Source: a virus | Strand: one strand, 5' to 3' | Length of the DNA stretch: 64,000 nucleotides | IMG/VR virus record: IMGVR_UViG_3300045241_000115 | Coordinates: 1-64,000 of that record | Shown: positions 39,520 through 49,008 of the stretch, in pieces | How positions within the stretch are numbered: the first letter of the stretch is position 1 | How the letters are laid out: every line of letters begins with the position of its first letter | Notes under the pieces: generated by a model | Seen by the model: the letters and a program-made list of their open reading frames with translations, nothing else | What the model was told of the DNA's origin: nothing | Database searches by the model: none | Made by a program: the position numbers and the translations under genes

Positions 39520-42500
39520 CAGTGCAGCGTCCTGGCTTTGAGTTCTTGCACTTCGGCGTGAAGCTCCTGCACTGCTCTGACCAAGGCGGCGACGATAGGC
39601 GTGGTGCTGAAGCTCAGTCTTTCACTCTTAGGATCGACCTCGCCGTCAAATCCTATGCCGCATGGTATTGCTGCCTCGGGGATAATCTCGTGGACCTGCT
39701 GGGCGCCAAAGCCGATGTCCTCACGATCATCAGGCACTAGCTTGCGGTTGATGCGAAAAACACGACGATACCGGACAGGTCGCAGCCGCAGCACTTCAGC
39801 CAACCCATATTCTGACGGCACGATGTCCATTTTGACGCGCTCATCTGAGCTAAGGTCTTGATACGGACCCATGCCCCCGACATAAAGCAGGTTGTTGTAG
39901 CACCACCTGTCGTTGCGATTATACCATTGGTAGCCGTAGCCAGCATTATACCATATCAAGTCGCCATTGGAGCCGTTCCAAAGCCAGAACCAACTTCCCG
40001 CAAACGAGAATTGCCTGTTAGCGCCATTCGGAAAGAAGCCGAAGTTGCCGTCGTTCTGAGCAAACACGCCACCTTGGGCAAGGACCGAATTGGCGGCATA
40101 GAAATCCCCGTTGGCACGCATACTCGCCTTAAGCGCAGCATTGGCGACGAAATCGTAATTCCCGTTTCCGGTGTTATAAGAAAAATAGTAGTTCGTGTTG
40201 TCGGCCCAATAGATGGCATTGCCCGCGTTCATGATGTAGCTGCCCGAGCGGATGATGCCGGTGACGGTCATTTTAGGCGTGGTCACTTGCAGGTTCGCCA
40301 GACCATCGACGTTCAGGTTCATATTCGTGCCGTCGGAGAACCCGACGTAGCCCTGTCGCGTGCCAGCCGCGTTGAAGAACCCGACGTAGCCAGCATTCGA
40401 GGCGCCGCCTGGATTGAGTTGAGCGTTGCCGGTGCCTTGCCCAGCCGTCACAGAGCCACCCACTGTGGCGTTGCCGGTCACGTTCAATCCGACGATGTTG
40501 GTCAGTCCGCTCGCGCGGTTGATGGTGATCGGACTGTCGAGGTATGTGCCGGCGTCGTTGAAGCGTGAGACGGCGAAGTTCGACCCCGTGTTGCTGCCGC
40601 TCTCTGCCGTGGCGTCGGCCATAGAAATAGTCCAGCGCGGGGCTGCGCCGGTATAACTAGCGATCTGAGCACCGAAACCAGATGCGCGGGTCAGATTGAG
40701 GTTCGCCCACTGGCCAGCAGCCCCGTTGATACCAACCGCGTTGGTCACGGCGAGACTGCCCGACAGGGTTCCCCCTGTGAGCGGAAGATACGCGGAGAGC
40801 GACGCGGAGACCTGTGCGGCGGTTTGATAGCCCGACGGGTTGGACGCCGCGTAGCGGCTGGTATCCGTGGGATGAACGTGATCCGCGCGCGCCCACGTCG
40901 TGCCGGTGCCGACAGCGGCAGTCCCGTCCATCACGGGTGTAGTCGTGGACGCCGGCAACACCGCAACCACGTCGGCGTTGGTCAGCACCACCGCGCCTTG
41001 GCGCCCATTGAAGCTCGACACGCCCGCGACGCTGGCAGCGAGCGCGTTCATCACAAAAGCCGTGGTGGCCCAGAATGTCGTGCTGTCGCCGGGCGAGCGC
41101 GTGTTGCCGGCATTGTAGAGCGGATAGATGCCGGCAGTGTCAGTCCACACCGCCTGCGAGGCGCCCGACGGGATCGTAATAGTGCCACCGCTCGTGCCGC
41201 GAACGGTGGTCGGCTGTGTCGTGGTATTGTTGATCGTCCATAGCAGCCGGATCGTCGAAGCGACCGGCATGGTGATCGTGGATGGCGCGGTCGGGCTGCC
41301 ATAAACGTAAAGATAGGCCCAATCCACTTGATCGACCGATGGCGTCGCCGCGTTCGACGTCACATCCACAAGGCCGCGCGCCTTGTTGCGATCGGAATAT
41401 TGCTTCGTCGCGGCTTGCAGCGCAGCGGTCGGATCAGCAGCCAGGAGCAGCGGCTGGTAGACGTTCACGTTGCCGCCGGCGGCCGCGAGAACATCATTGC
41501 CAGCGATCACAAGACCAATGACTCCACCGGCAGCGGCGACGAGGTTCAGGCGTCCGCTCGACACCCCTACCCCGTAGCTGGTGCTGAATAGGGCGATGTG
41601 CTTCGACAGATCGTAGATCGAACCGCCGACCGCGTTGCCGAACGACAGCCCGACATTTGCCGTCAGCAATCCATTGAATGTGGCGGGTCCACTGACGGTG
41701 AGCGCGCCGGTCATTTGCAGCCCATTCACCGTGAAACGCGCAATCCGGTTTTGATTAGCATCGGATGCGGTGTCGTTCTGCCCGCCGTTGTTGACCCACA
41801 CATCGAGATATTCATTGCCCCATGCGCTCGTTGAATACCCAGAGCGCAGCGACGCAGTGAGGCGCGCCCCCAGGTCCGCGCCGCTTTGGAACGTGCCGGC
41901 GAACCGCAGCTTGCCTTCCAAAGAATTACCGACGCCGGGTGGGCCTACCTGTAGCTGGGCGCTCGTCGCGGTCGGCAAGACGGTGACGACCAGCGCGCCA
42001 GTCATCGTATCGCCGGTCACGTTTACCCACCGCGCATCCCCTGCGGCTGGCGTGATCGTGTTGTTGTCAACATACTGCTTGGTCGCGGCGTGCATTGCGG
42101 CAGTTGGATCGGCGGGAAGCGTGATGCCGTTTGAGTTGATCACCGCTATGTCAACACCAGCCTTCACGAACACATGTTGACCACTAGCATCAACGTTGTA
42201 ATTGAGGCGAGCAGAAGAAACGCTGAAACCGTAAGTGCCGCCCCACAGACTGATGTGGTGCGAAAGATCTGTGATACCACTGGTCACACTACCAAGCGAC
42301 AACCCAGCATTTGCCGTCAGCAATCCATTGTTAACTAGCGCACCAGAAAGTGTGCCGCCGCTAAGAGGTAAGTAATTTCCAAGGTCGCCCGAATTTGCCA
42401 GTTGTCCGACATGGTTGCCGTCGACATACATATCGGCATGGCCGTTGACCCAGGCGAAACCAAAGAGGTTGCCGCCACCAGAGATACCAGCGTAACCGAG

Positions 42501-44525
42501 ACCGACACCCGCAATATTCAAATTACCACCGGAGCCAAGGGTCATAACTTGTTTGGCGGTGGAGGCTGCGGTCTGCTGAAACCACGCGAACGAAGTGGTG
42601 GGCAGGAAGCCGAGGAAGTTATTGAAGAAATCAACCTCTGCCTGACCGGCGTTGAAATTCCACCCGATCGAACCTACTGCCCCAGGCAGTGCCGGGATCG
42701 TGCCACCCAGATTGCCAAAGACCGATAAGAGGGAGGCCGCCGCTCCCGAGTTCGCCGTCAGCAGCCCACCCACAGTGAGCGGACTGTCAGAGACGTTCCC
42801 TCCTGGGGCGAGATGCAGCAGGCGCGTTGTGGCAGAGTAGAAATCGTGCACCGCGCCGCTGCCGGCGATGTAATTCAGGGTGTGGTCGGTGACCGAGAAG
42901 CCATAAGCGGCGCCATACAGATCGATGTGGTGCGAAAAATCGCTTGGCGTGCCTGAGACTGCGGAACCGAGCGAGATGCCAAAGTTGAAAGATGAACGCT
43001 GCATGAACTGCGACGTGCTGTTGAATGTCGCAGCCACATCCACCGCCACACTGCCGGAATAGAGCCGGATAAGCGTGGTTTCGACCGATTGATTAGCCCA
43101 GAACGAAATGTCTAACCGGTTGGAATAGTTGCCTATCATAAACTGCGAACCGGCAGGACTTGCGTTGCCGATCCATATCGCGGCGTAATGACTGGCCGTG
43201 TCCAGGTAGAGGTTCGCGCCGAAGCTTCGCCAGCCGGTCTCCGGTGCATTGATCGTCAGCGTTCCGGTCATGGTATCGCCGGCAACGTTCACCCATCGCG
43301 CATCGCCAGCCGCCGGGGTGATCGTGTTGTTATCCACGTATTGTTTCGTCGCCGCTTGCAGCCCGGAGGCGGGATCGGCGGCGAGCATCAACGGACCAAA
43401 GAGATTGATGGCGCCGGTAGCGCGGATGATTTGCAGTCCGTTGCCGATAAACGAGCCATCGTCGGCGAAGCGATGGATGATGAAATTGGTGCCAGCGTTG
43501 CCGCCGCTCTCGGCCTCAGTGCCGCCGAACTCCACCGACCAGCGCGTCTTGCCTTGACGTTTGCTCTCAAAGTAACCCGCTGCCGTCCCGGCGGCCTGTG
43601 TCGTGTTCCATTTGACCGCAGGCCAGTCGCTACCCGTGCCGGTGACATACAGCGCCGAGTCGGTCGCCGACTGGATCGTCAGTGCGCCGGTCAGCGTGCC
43701 GCCTGTCAACAACAGGTATCGTGCATCACCCTGTGCCTGCGTCAGATAGCGCGCGTCGCCCGTGCGCATGTTCAGCCCATCGGTCGCCGCCGTCGCGTCC
43801 GCCACCTGCGTGATGCGGTTGTTCAGCATCGACAATGTGCCGTAGAACTGGGCGGCACCGGCAAACGTGCCGAAAATCGTGCTGCCCTGCACGCTCATGA
43901 CGATCGCGTTAGCGCTGCGCGATAGCCCGGTGCCGTCGGCCGCACCAAGCTGCAAGGCCGGCGCAGCAACGGTGCCGTTCGGCAATTGCAGCGGCCCGGT
44001 GAGCGCGCCACCGGTCAAAGGCAGATAGGCGCCCTCGACGCCTGTGATCTGCGCGTCAACGTATTGCTTGGTCGCCGCCTCCATCGGATCGACCGGGTTT
44101 TGGAACAGATACAGCGGCCCCTGCATCGTGCCGCCGACCAGCGGCAAATAACCCGCCATGCCGCTGTTCGCGATGACCCACTGGCTGCTGGTCGGGTCCG
44201 TGTAGCGGATGAAGAGCTGCGTCGAAACGCTGTCCCACCACAGATCGCCAGAGTTGGGCGAGCCTGGTGGCGTGTCCGAGATCGTGACCGAGGCGCCGCC
44301 GCCAGGACCGCCCGACGCCGCGCTGTTGTACAGCAGCTTGCGTCCCGTCGCGTCCATGTCGGTCGGCACACCGACCCAGAGTTTCATCGGGTCCGCAAGC
44401 TCGATGCCAAGCTCGCCCACGAGCAGCAGGTTCTCCGGCGGCGCCTTGTCCGGATCCACCGTGTAAAGATGCTGAGCGAGATCCCAGCGCTCGCCGCTCA
44501 CGCGCGTCCGAACGTCGTCCGGCAT
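39519..44525 (-). CDS. Giant tail fibre with S74-type chaperone, 1668 aa
   Basis: From ATG 44525, which overlaps the previous stop (TAATG). Repeated modules GYLPLVGGTMQGPLYL, LLLTGGTLTGALTI and LAADPTAALQAATKQYVD recur along the shaft, and three repeats of about 45 residues share FGxAxSGxxxDLSxHIxLxG. The end (SSDERVKMDIVPSEYGLAEV, IGFGAQQVHEIIPEAAIPC) is an S74 chaperone. The protein is by far the longest here and probably reaches the receptor. Confidence 0.88.
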   Translation of the reverse strand: MPDDVRTRVSGERWDLAQHLYTVDPDKAPPENLLLVGELGIELADPMKLWVGVPTDMDATGRKLLYNSAASGGPGGGASVTISDTPPGSPNSGDLWWDSVSTQLFIRYTDPTSSQWVIANSGMAGYLPLVGGTMQGPLYLFQNPVDPMEAATKQYVDAQITGVEGAYLPLTGGALTGPLQLPNGTVAAPALQLGAADGTGLSRSANAIVMSVQGSTIFGTFAGAAQFYGTLSMLNNRITQVADATAATDGLNMRTGDARYLTQAQGDARYLLLTGGTLTGALTIQSATDSALYVTGTGSDWPAVKWNTTQAAGTAAGYFESKRQGKTRWSVEFGGTEAESGGNAGTNFIIHRFADDGSFIGNGLQIIRATGAINLFGPLMLAADPASGLQAATKQYVDNNTITPAAGDARWVNVAGDTMTGTLTINAPETGWRSFGANLYLDTASHYAAIWIGNASPAGSQFMIGNYSNRLDISFWANQSVETTLIRLYSGSVAVDVAATFNSTSQFMQRSSFNFGISLGSAVSGTPSDFSHHIDLYGAAYGFSVTDHTLNYIAGSGAVHDFYSATTRLLHLAPGGNVSDSPLTVGGLLTANSGAAASLLSVFGNLGGTIPALPGAVGSIGWNFNAGQAEVDFFNNFLGFLPTTSFAWFQQTAASTAKQVMTLGSGGNLNIAGVGLGYAGISGGGNLFGFAWVNGHADMYVDGNHVGQLANSGDLGNYLPLSGGTLSGALVNNGLLTANAGLSLGSVTSGITDLSHHISLWGGTYGFSVSSARLNYNVDASGQHVFVKAGVDIAVINSNGITLPADPTAAMHAATKQYVDNNTITPAAGDARWVNVTGDTMTGALVVTVLPTATSAQLQVGPPGVGNSLEGKLRFAGTFQSGADLGARLTASLRSGYSTSAWGNEYLDVWVNNGGQNDTASDANQNRIARFTVNGLQMTGALTVSGPATFNGLLTANVGLSFGNAVGGSIYDLSKHIALFSTSYGVGVSSGRLNLVAAAGGVIGLVIAGNDVLAAAGGNVNVYQPLLLAADPTAALQAATKQYSDRNKARGLVDVTSNAATPSVDQVDWAYLYVYGSPTAPSTITMPVASTIRLLWTINNTTTQPTTVRGTSGGTITIPSGASQAVWTDTAGIYPLYNAGNTRSPGDSTTFWATTAFVMNALAASVAGVSSFNGRQGAVVLTNADVVAVLPASTTTPVMDGTAAVGTGTTWARADHVHPTDTSRYAASNPSGYQTAAQVSASLSAYLPLTGGTLSGSLAVTNAVGINGAAGQWANLNLTRASGFGAQIASYTGAAPRWTISMADATAESGSNTGSNFAVSRFNDAGTYLDSPITINRASGLTNIVGLNVTGNATVGGSVTAGQGTGNAQLNPGGASNAGYVGFFNAAGTRQGYVGFSDGTNMNLNVDGLANLQVTTPKMTVTGIIRSGSYIMNAGNAIYWADNTNYYFSYNTGNGNYDFVANAALKASMRANGDFYAANSVLAQGGVFAQNDGNFGFFPNGANRQFSFAGSWFWLWNGSNGDLIWYNAGYGYQWYNRNDRWCYNNLLYVGGMGPYQDLSSDERVKMDIVPSEYGLAEVLRLRPVRYRRVFRINRKLVPDDREDIGFGAQQVHEIIPEAAIPCGIGFDGEVDPKSERLSFSTTPIVAALVRAVQELHAEVQELKARTLH

Positions 44526-44773
44526 TACCGCCCGCTCCACCATTCGTACAAGTCCGCGATCTCCCGGAGCCGCTCGGCAATCAGCGCGTTGTGCTTTGCC
44601 GCTTGCGGCCACATCGCCGGATGGACAACCCGGCCCGGCTCCGCTCGCAGATAGGCGCGCGCGACCTTCAACTCCGTCAGCAGATCGTCAACCACCAACG
44701 CGAGGCGTGCCTTTTCCTCACGCTGGCGTTGGACGATTGCCTCCTCGATCTCGAACACGTCGGCGCGCGTCAT
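44525..44773 (-). CDS. Hypothetical helical protein, 82 aa
   Basis: From ATG 44773, TRADVFEIEEAIVQRQREEK, ARLALVVDDLLTELKVARAY is a helical protein, coupled at both ends to its neighbours. Position between the head-tail adaptor and the fibre genes suggests a small virion or assembly factor. Family unknown. Confidence 0.55.
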   Translation of the reverse strand: MTRADVFEIEEAIVQRQREEKARLALVVDDLLTELKVARAYLRAEPGRVVHPAMWPQAAKHNALIAERLREIADLYEWWSGR

Positions 44774-45300
44774 CACGAACCCCAGCGCCACATCACGCCC
44801 AGGCTCCACGTCAACACCGTCCCCGACATCCCGCCGCTCGCTGCCCCCAGCGTCTCGTATCCGCCGATGCCGACGATGCGCATCAGCCAATAGAACCTCT
44901 GGCCATACATCGTGTAATTCCACGGTCCGCCGCCCTCGACCGCCGTCACGTCAACGTTGTAGCCGACCGAGACCTTGCTGACGCTCTTGTTGGTCATCAG
45001 ACCGCCGGCGGCGCCGGGCGCGCCGCCACCTCCCTGCATCGCACGCTGCGACAGCGCCAGCATGTGCGCCGTCATCAACTCCACACCGGCCTGCAACAAC
45101 GAACCCCAGCGATACGGGTCGAGGCAGGCGGTATTGAGATCGATGAAGAATTGCACCTGCGAGTCAGGATAGGTGGTCGTGTCGGAAAACTCGGGGAAAT
45201 GGGAACGGAACGTCGGCGGGTCCGTGACCGTGCTCGTCGTCAGCGCGACAGGAACCGGCGGCGTCCCCTCCGGCAGCAGCGGCGAGAGGACCTCGCTCAT
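44773..45300 (-). CDS. Head-tail adaptor, DUF4054, 175 aa
   Basis: TDPPTFRSHFPEFSDTTTYP, DSQVQFFIDLNTACLDPYRW, LLQAGVELMTAHMLALSQRA is the pattern of DUF4054 head completion proteins. The order head, adaptor, tail is as expected. Confidence 0.8.
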   Translation of the reverse strand: MSEVLSPLLPEGTPPVPVALTTSTVTDPPTFRSHFPEFSDTTTYPDSQVQFFIDLNTACLDPYRWGSLLQAGVELMTAHMLALSQRAMQGGGGAPGAAGGLMTNKSVSKVSVGYNVDVTAVEGGGPWNYTMYGQRFYWLMRIVGIGGYETLGAASGGMSGTVLTWSLGVMWRWGS

Positions 45301-45306
45301 GCGAGC

Positions 45307-45714
45307 TTAGGCTTCCTTCGCCGGCGCGGTCCTGCTCGCCGACGATGCGTGCTGAGAGGATGGCGGCACCCGTTCCGCCGACAACGGCGGTTGCGCTTGC
45401 TTCGGGGCCGTCGCGTCGGCCGGCGCGGGTTGCGACGGGTCCTCCTCCCTCGGTTTCATGACCTCGATCGCCTGGTATTCCGGCATTCCTGGCGTCGGGC
45501 CAGGTTCCTCGTAGCCCTCGAGATGCATCTTGCAATACCAGTGGTTGGCGACCTCGTCGGGCACATCGTCATATGTGCCGACGGCGAAGTACTTCTTCTC
45601 CACCGCGCCATAGACCGGCAGCTTCTTTTCGGCGTTCTGCGGATCCGGCATTTCGCCGATCTGCTTCGGGTCAAGCTGCAGCATGAACGGCTTGACGACC
45701 TTGATGGTAGCCAT
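45307..45714 (-). CDS. Probable head-associated protein, 135 aa
   Basis: From ATG 45714, with AAGGAG upstream: KPFMLQLDPKQIGEMPDPQN, GAVEKKYFAVGTYDDVPDEV, ANHWYCKMHLEGYEEPG, followed by a Pro/Ala/Ser tail. The STP-like tail and position suggest a virion component. No family is recognised, though such proteins commonly lie between capsid and adaptor genes. Confidence 0.55.
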   Translation of the reverse strand: MATIKVVKPFMLQLDPKQIGEMPDPQNAEKKLPVYGAVEKKYFAVGTYDDVPDEVANHWYCKMHLEGYEEPGPTPGMPEYQAIEVMKPREEDPSQPAPADATAPKQAQPPLSAERVPPSSQHASSASRTAPAKEA

Positions 45715-45757
45715 TGCGGTCTCCTTTCCGCGTGGATCAACGAACGACAGTGATCGC

Positions 45758-45788
45758 CTCCGCGCGCCTTCGCCGGGAACGCGCGGAG
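45758..45788. other. Nine-pair hairpin in a 192-bp gap
   Basis: CTCCGCGCG (45758-45766) is a perfect match to CGCGCGGAG (45780-45788) around a 13-base loop. The gap 45715-45906 also has a direct repeat, GGAGG...GTTCTTGGCC, at about 45821-45839 and 45890-45905. No T-run follows on the minus strand. It may be an attenuation or processing site between capsid genes and the adaptor part. Confidence 0.4.
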
Positions 45789-45906
45789 GGCCACCCTTTG
45801 GCCTCACCGGGGAGGAAGGTTCTTGGCCAGCAGCTTGTGGGGTGGTTCTCTCTGCGCGTCCGCGGAGATCGCCACGTCGGACCTCACCCCGGAGGGTTCT
45901 TGGCCG

Positions 45907-46116
45907 TCAGCCCTGATAGAGTTTCGCGCGCACCGCCGCGTCCTTCGCCTCGAGCAGCTTGCGCAAGGCTACTGTACGTTCCGTGTTACGCGGTAGCGCC
46001 TCTATTAGATGACGCGCCAGTTGGCCGAATGGCTTCGACACCTCTTTCAGGTCCTCGCGCAAATGGTCATAGGCAAAGAACTGAAAGATCGGTTCAAGGC
46101 TTTCCGGTCCGGTCAT
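45907..46116 (-). CDS. Acb2/Tad1-type hairpin protein, 69 aa
   Basis: FFAYDHLREDLKEVSKPFGQ, LARHLIEALPRNTERTVALR, KLLEAKDAAVRAKLYQG is a two-helix protein whose pattern (F-x-Y-x-HL, VSKPF, LP.N.ERT.ALRKLLEAKDAAVRA) I recognise from proteins annotated as Acb2/Tad1 hairpin domain. Such proteins form multimers that hold cyclic nucleotides and block CBASS or Thoeris signalling. Here it sits between the capsid and adaptor genes. Assignment is by pattern; binding is not shown. Confidence 0.65.
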   Translation of the reverse strand: MTGPESLEPIFQFFAYDHLREDLKEVSKPFGQLARHLIEALPRNTERTVALRKLLEAKDAAVRAKLYQG

Positions 46117-46233
46117 CGTTCATTTCCTCATCAGAGGCAGGCAATGGGGCGGATCGGCGTGCGCGCGTGAGCGCGGAGTAATCTGCCGCCCGCAAGGCTG
46201 AGAATAAGATCGGAATATTTAGCGTCGGTTTTG

Positions 46234-47220
46234 TTAGATGCCGTCGCGGTATCCAATGGTCTCCGGATACGGGCTTTCGACCTGCCCCATCCGTGCCCAG
46301 TACGTCGTCAGGTTGTAGAGGCTGCGCCATTCCAGCGGTGTTCTCTGCAACGGCGTCATCGGGAAACGCACTTTGTCGTATTCCTTCGTGTAGGCGATCA
46401 TCCGCTGCGTGTTGCCGCTGCCGCGGTTCTTCAGCCACTTCGACGCCTGGATGTTCAGCGGCTTGGCGCCGTTCGTCGTGGTCAGGTTGTTCTCTTGGAT
46501 GTAGCGCAGCACCGAGACGTTGCCGGCCGAGCTGACCTTGGTCGAGATCAACAGCGACATCTGCAACGGCGGAATGCGCAACTCGGACGGCACGATTGCG
46601 AAGCCCGACGCTTCCCACACGCTTTCGAGCAGCTCGTTGATCTGCGCGATCATCGTATCGGGGTTGGTCGTCCAGGCACCGCCGGTGACGTTTGCGACGT
46701 TGGTCACCTGCGACAGGTTCGTGATGCCTGTCGTGCCGATCAGCGGATCACCGATATAGACGAGCTGATCGATGTCCATCTGATTTTTGAGCCGAAGCGC
46801 TTGGAACTTCTGCTCATCGATCGGACGGCCAAGCTGCATCGCCGAGGCGAGTTCCGGCATCGTGTAGGACAGCTCTTGCGCCCACAGACGCAGGGGCAGA
46901 GCGGTCTTGCCGATGTCCAGCGATACGCTCTGGATCGCGTTGGTGGCTTTGCCGATCCACGAGATGCCTTGCGTGGCAAAGCCACCCGAGGCGCCAAACG
47001 TGGAATTGGTGAAGGACGACCACTCGTCGCCGGTCGTGATGTCGGATCGCAGGTCGATATCGCGTGACCATGTGATCGACACCAGCGGCTCGTGCAGTGC
47101 GGGATCGAGCCGTTCGAGTTCGCCGAGCAGGAAGGCGCCGGCGCTGTCGCGCGTGACGCCGTCGAATGTTTGCAGACCTCCGTACGTGGGAGGGCCGCCC
47201 ATGTTCATGCCGTCTGGCAT
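46234..47220 (-). CDS. Major capsid protein, DUF2184-like, 328 aa
   Basis: The core ALPLRLWAQELSYTMPELAS, QLGRPIDEQKFQALRLKNQM, DIDQLVYIGDPLIGTTGITN and WEASGFAIVPSELRIPPLQM is typical of DUF2184 capsid proteins with an HK97-like fold. It lies between the cement and connector genes, and a scaffolding gene is upstream. Confidence 0.9.
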   Translation of the reverse strand: MPDGMNMGGPPTYGGLQTFDGVTRDSAGAFLLGELERLDPALHEPLVSITWSRDIDLRSDITTGDEWSSFTNSTFGASGGFATQGISWIGKATNAIQSVSLDIGKTALPLRLWAQELSYTMPELASAMQLGRPIDEQKFQALRLKNQMDIDQLVYIGDPLIGTTGITNLSQVTNVANVTGGAWTTNPDTMIAQINELLESVWEASGFAIVPSELRIPPLQMSLLISTKVSSAGNVSVLRYIQENNLTTTNGAKPLNIQASKWLKNRGSGNTQRMIAYTKEYDKVRFPMTPLQRTPLEWRSLYNLTTYWARMGQVESPYPETIGYRDGI

Positions 47221-47290
47221 GTGAGCTCCTTTCAGTATTCGATTGTGAGGGAGGGGGTTGCCGCTGCGACGCTGCGGCCCGCGTCAGGCG

Positions 47291-47806
47291 TCAGATGTTG
47301 TAGGCAACCTCGACGATGCCGTTCGCGTCAGCGCCCGACATGAAGATGGCATTGGGCAGAGCGACGCAGGTGCCGGCCGCAGGAGCGACCGCTGTCACGT
47401 TGCCTTGCGTCTGTCCGCCGGCACTCGCGCCCGTCCAGACATTGACGGGAGCGTTCTTCACCGCGGCCGTTGCGCCGCCGAGTTTGACCAGCATGTATCC
47501 GCGCCGCAGCACGTCGACCGTCCCTGCTGGAGGCGGTGTTGCTGCGCCGATCGGATCGTTGAGCGAGCCGGGCGGTACGCCGAAGCCCTGCGTCGGGTAG
47601 GGACGCACGCTCAGACCGTAGAAGCCCGCCACGTCCGCGGTTGCAGGCGGGCGGATCGTGCCGGTCGCAGGATCCATCACGACGACCTGGCCGTAGTACG
47701 TGGGAGGCGTCGTCGTGTTGATCTGCTGGGCCTCGACCGTCGCGTGCTCAACGCGACTGAGTGCCCCGGGAAACCCCGTGGGCATGTTCAAGAGGTATGC
47801 TACCAC
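47291..47806 (-). CDS. Capsid cement/decoration protein, 171 aa
   Basis: A GTG at 47806 with AAGGAGA eight bases upstream gives VAYLLNMPTGFPGALSRVEH, ATVEAQQINTTTPPTYYGQV, VVMDPATGTIRPPATAD, GFYGLSVRPYP, a pattern of phage structural cement proteins (Gp24-like) that decorate the capsid. It lies directly upstream of the capsid gene. Confidence 0.72.
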   Translation of the reverse strand: MVAYLLNMPTGFPGALSRVEHATVEAQQINTTTPPTYYGQVVVMDPATGTIRPPATADVAGFYGLSVRPYPTQGFGVPPGSLNDPIGAATPPPAGTVDVLRRGYMLVKLGGATAAVKNAPVNVWTGASAGGQTQGNVTAVAPAAGTCVALPNAIFMSGADANGIVEVAYNI

Positions 47807-47840
47807 TTGCCTATCTCCTTTCCTTGCGAGTGGTTGGTAG

Positions 47841-48782
47841 TCACGAGGCGCGACGCGCAGTGCCGCCCCAGGCGGCCCAGCGTTCGGCGTTGCGCTTGTT
47901 GATGTCCTCGATCTTCGCGCGCAGGCTGTCGTTGGTGGCCCGCTGCTGCTGACCGAACTGCGGGCTTGGGATGTTCGCCGCATTGTTCATCGAACGCATG
48001 CGATCGGACGCATCGATGAACAGCATGCGCACCGCATCGCAGGACATCGTCTTGATCGCATCGCTGGTATGACGTCCGATCGCCACCATGCCGCGCTCCG
48101 TGCCGGCCGCCGTCAGCAGAGCGGAACGACGCGTATCGCAGATGCGTTGCCCGGCCTGCTTCATGCGGTCAGGCCCGAGCGCGCCATCGAGAACGCCGAT
48201 CTTGATACCGGGAGCGAGCACTTCCGCGCGCGCCTTGGTATCGCGGATCACCGAGTTCATCGCCGAATTGACACGCGCGACCAACGTCGCATCGCCCATC
48301 ATCGACTTGCCGGTCTTGAGCGCGGGATCGGCCTCCATCAGATCAGGCTCGGCCGATGGCGGATCAGAGGACGTAGCGGCGCCCTCGCCGGGCGGGTCGG
48401 CCAGTTCCTCGTCCTTGGTCTCGTCCTTGTCGTCCTCGTCGTCGTCCTTTTTGGGCGGGAACTCATCGCGCCCGGTCAGTTTGTCGGTGATCGCTTTGAC
48501 CGCGTCGCGCAGCTCTTTCAGAGTGTCGTCGGTCTTCTTTTTCCAATCGTCGTCGTCGTCACCGTTCTTGTCGGGATCGGCATCGCCGGTGCCGTTGCCG
48601 CCTTCGTTGTGGTGATTGTGGATGACGATGGCCTGCTTGCCTTCGTCACCGTCCGGCTCGTCGTGTTCTGGGCCGGCTGCCGCAGCAGCTTCCTCGGCAT
48701 CCAGCACGATCTTCGCGACCGACGCCTTGTCGCGCGCGAAGAACCCTTCGTAGATGTAGTCACGCAACGTGCGCTTGCTCAT
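47841..48782 (-). CDS. Acidic scaffolding protein, 313 aa
   Basis: From ATG 48782: RTLRDYIYEGFFARDKASVA, then acidic and coiled-coil regions (DDTLKELRDAVKAITDKLTG) and a conserved end (EVLAPGIKIGVLDGALGPDR, DAIKTMSCDAVRMLFIDASD). DUF2213-type proteases commonly carry such a scaffold region. Here it is a separate gene, since the upstream protease carries enzymatic domains instead. Confidence 0.72.
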   Translation of the reverse strand: MSKRTLRDYIYEGFFARDKASVAKIVLDAEEAAAAAGPEHDEPDGDEGKQAIVIHNHHNEGGNGTGDADPDKNGDDDDDWKKKTDDTLKELRDAVKAITDKLTGRDEFPPKKDDDEDDKDETKDEELADPPGEGAATSSDPPSAEPDLMEADPALKTGKSMMGDATLVARVNSAMNSVIRDTKARAEVLAPGIKIGVLDGALGPDRMKQAGQRICDTRRSALLTAAGTERGMVAIGRHTSDAIKTMSCDAVRMLFIDASDRMRSMNNAANIPSPQFGQQQRATNDSLRAKIEDINKRNAERWAAWGGTARRAS

Positions 48783-48820
48783 CGTTGCCCTCCTTTGCTG
48801 GCAGTAGTCACAGCCGCAAA

Positions 48821-48997
48821 TCACGGCTGGTCGGGCTCGTCGGGATAATCGATGTCCTCGTCGAGCTTCTCGATCGGCGATTTCTGTCCGACCAAGGACG
48901 GCACACCGAGTTGCTCGGCCTCGCCGTCCCACACCACCTCGTCGTCGATGGTGACGATCATGCCGTCGGACGTGTTGCTCTTGGGGTCCTTGGCCAT
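48821..48997 (-). CDS. Hypothetical acidic protein, 58 aa
   Basis: ATG 48997, with GAAAGGGAAA upstream, gives AKDPKSNTSDGMIVTIDDEV, VWDGEAEQLGVPSLVGQKSP, an acidic peptide of unknown function. Its location between protease and scaffold suggests a head assembly factor. Confidence 0.5.
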   Translation of the reverse strand: MAKDPKSNTSDGMIVTIDDEVVWDGEAEQLGVPSLVGQKSPIEKLDEDIDYPDEPDQP

Positions 48998-49008
48998 CGC
49001 TTTCCCTT

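Noticed and set aside
44596-45753. 385-codon plus-strand frame over the adaptor genes
   Set aside because: Shadow of DUF4054 and neighbouring coupled genes; no motif.
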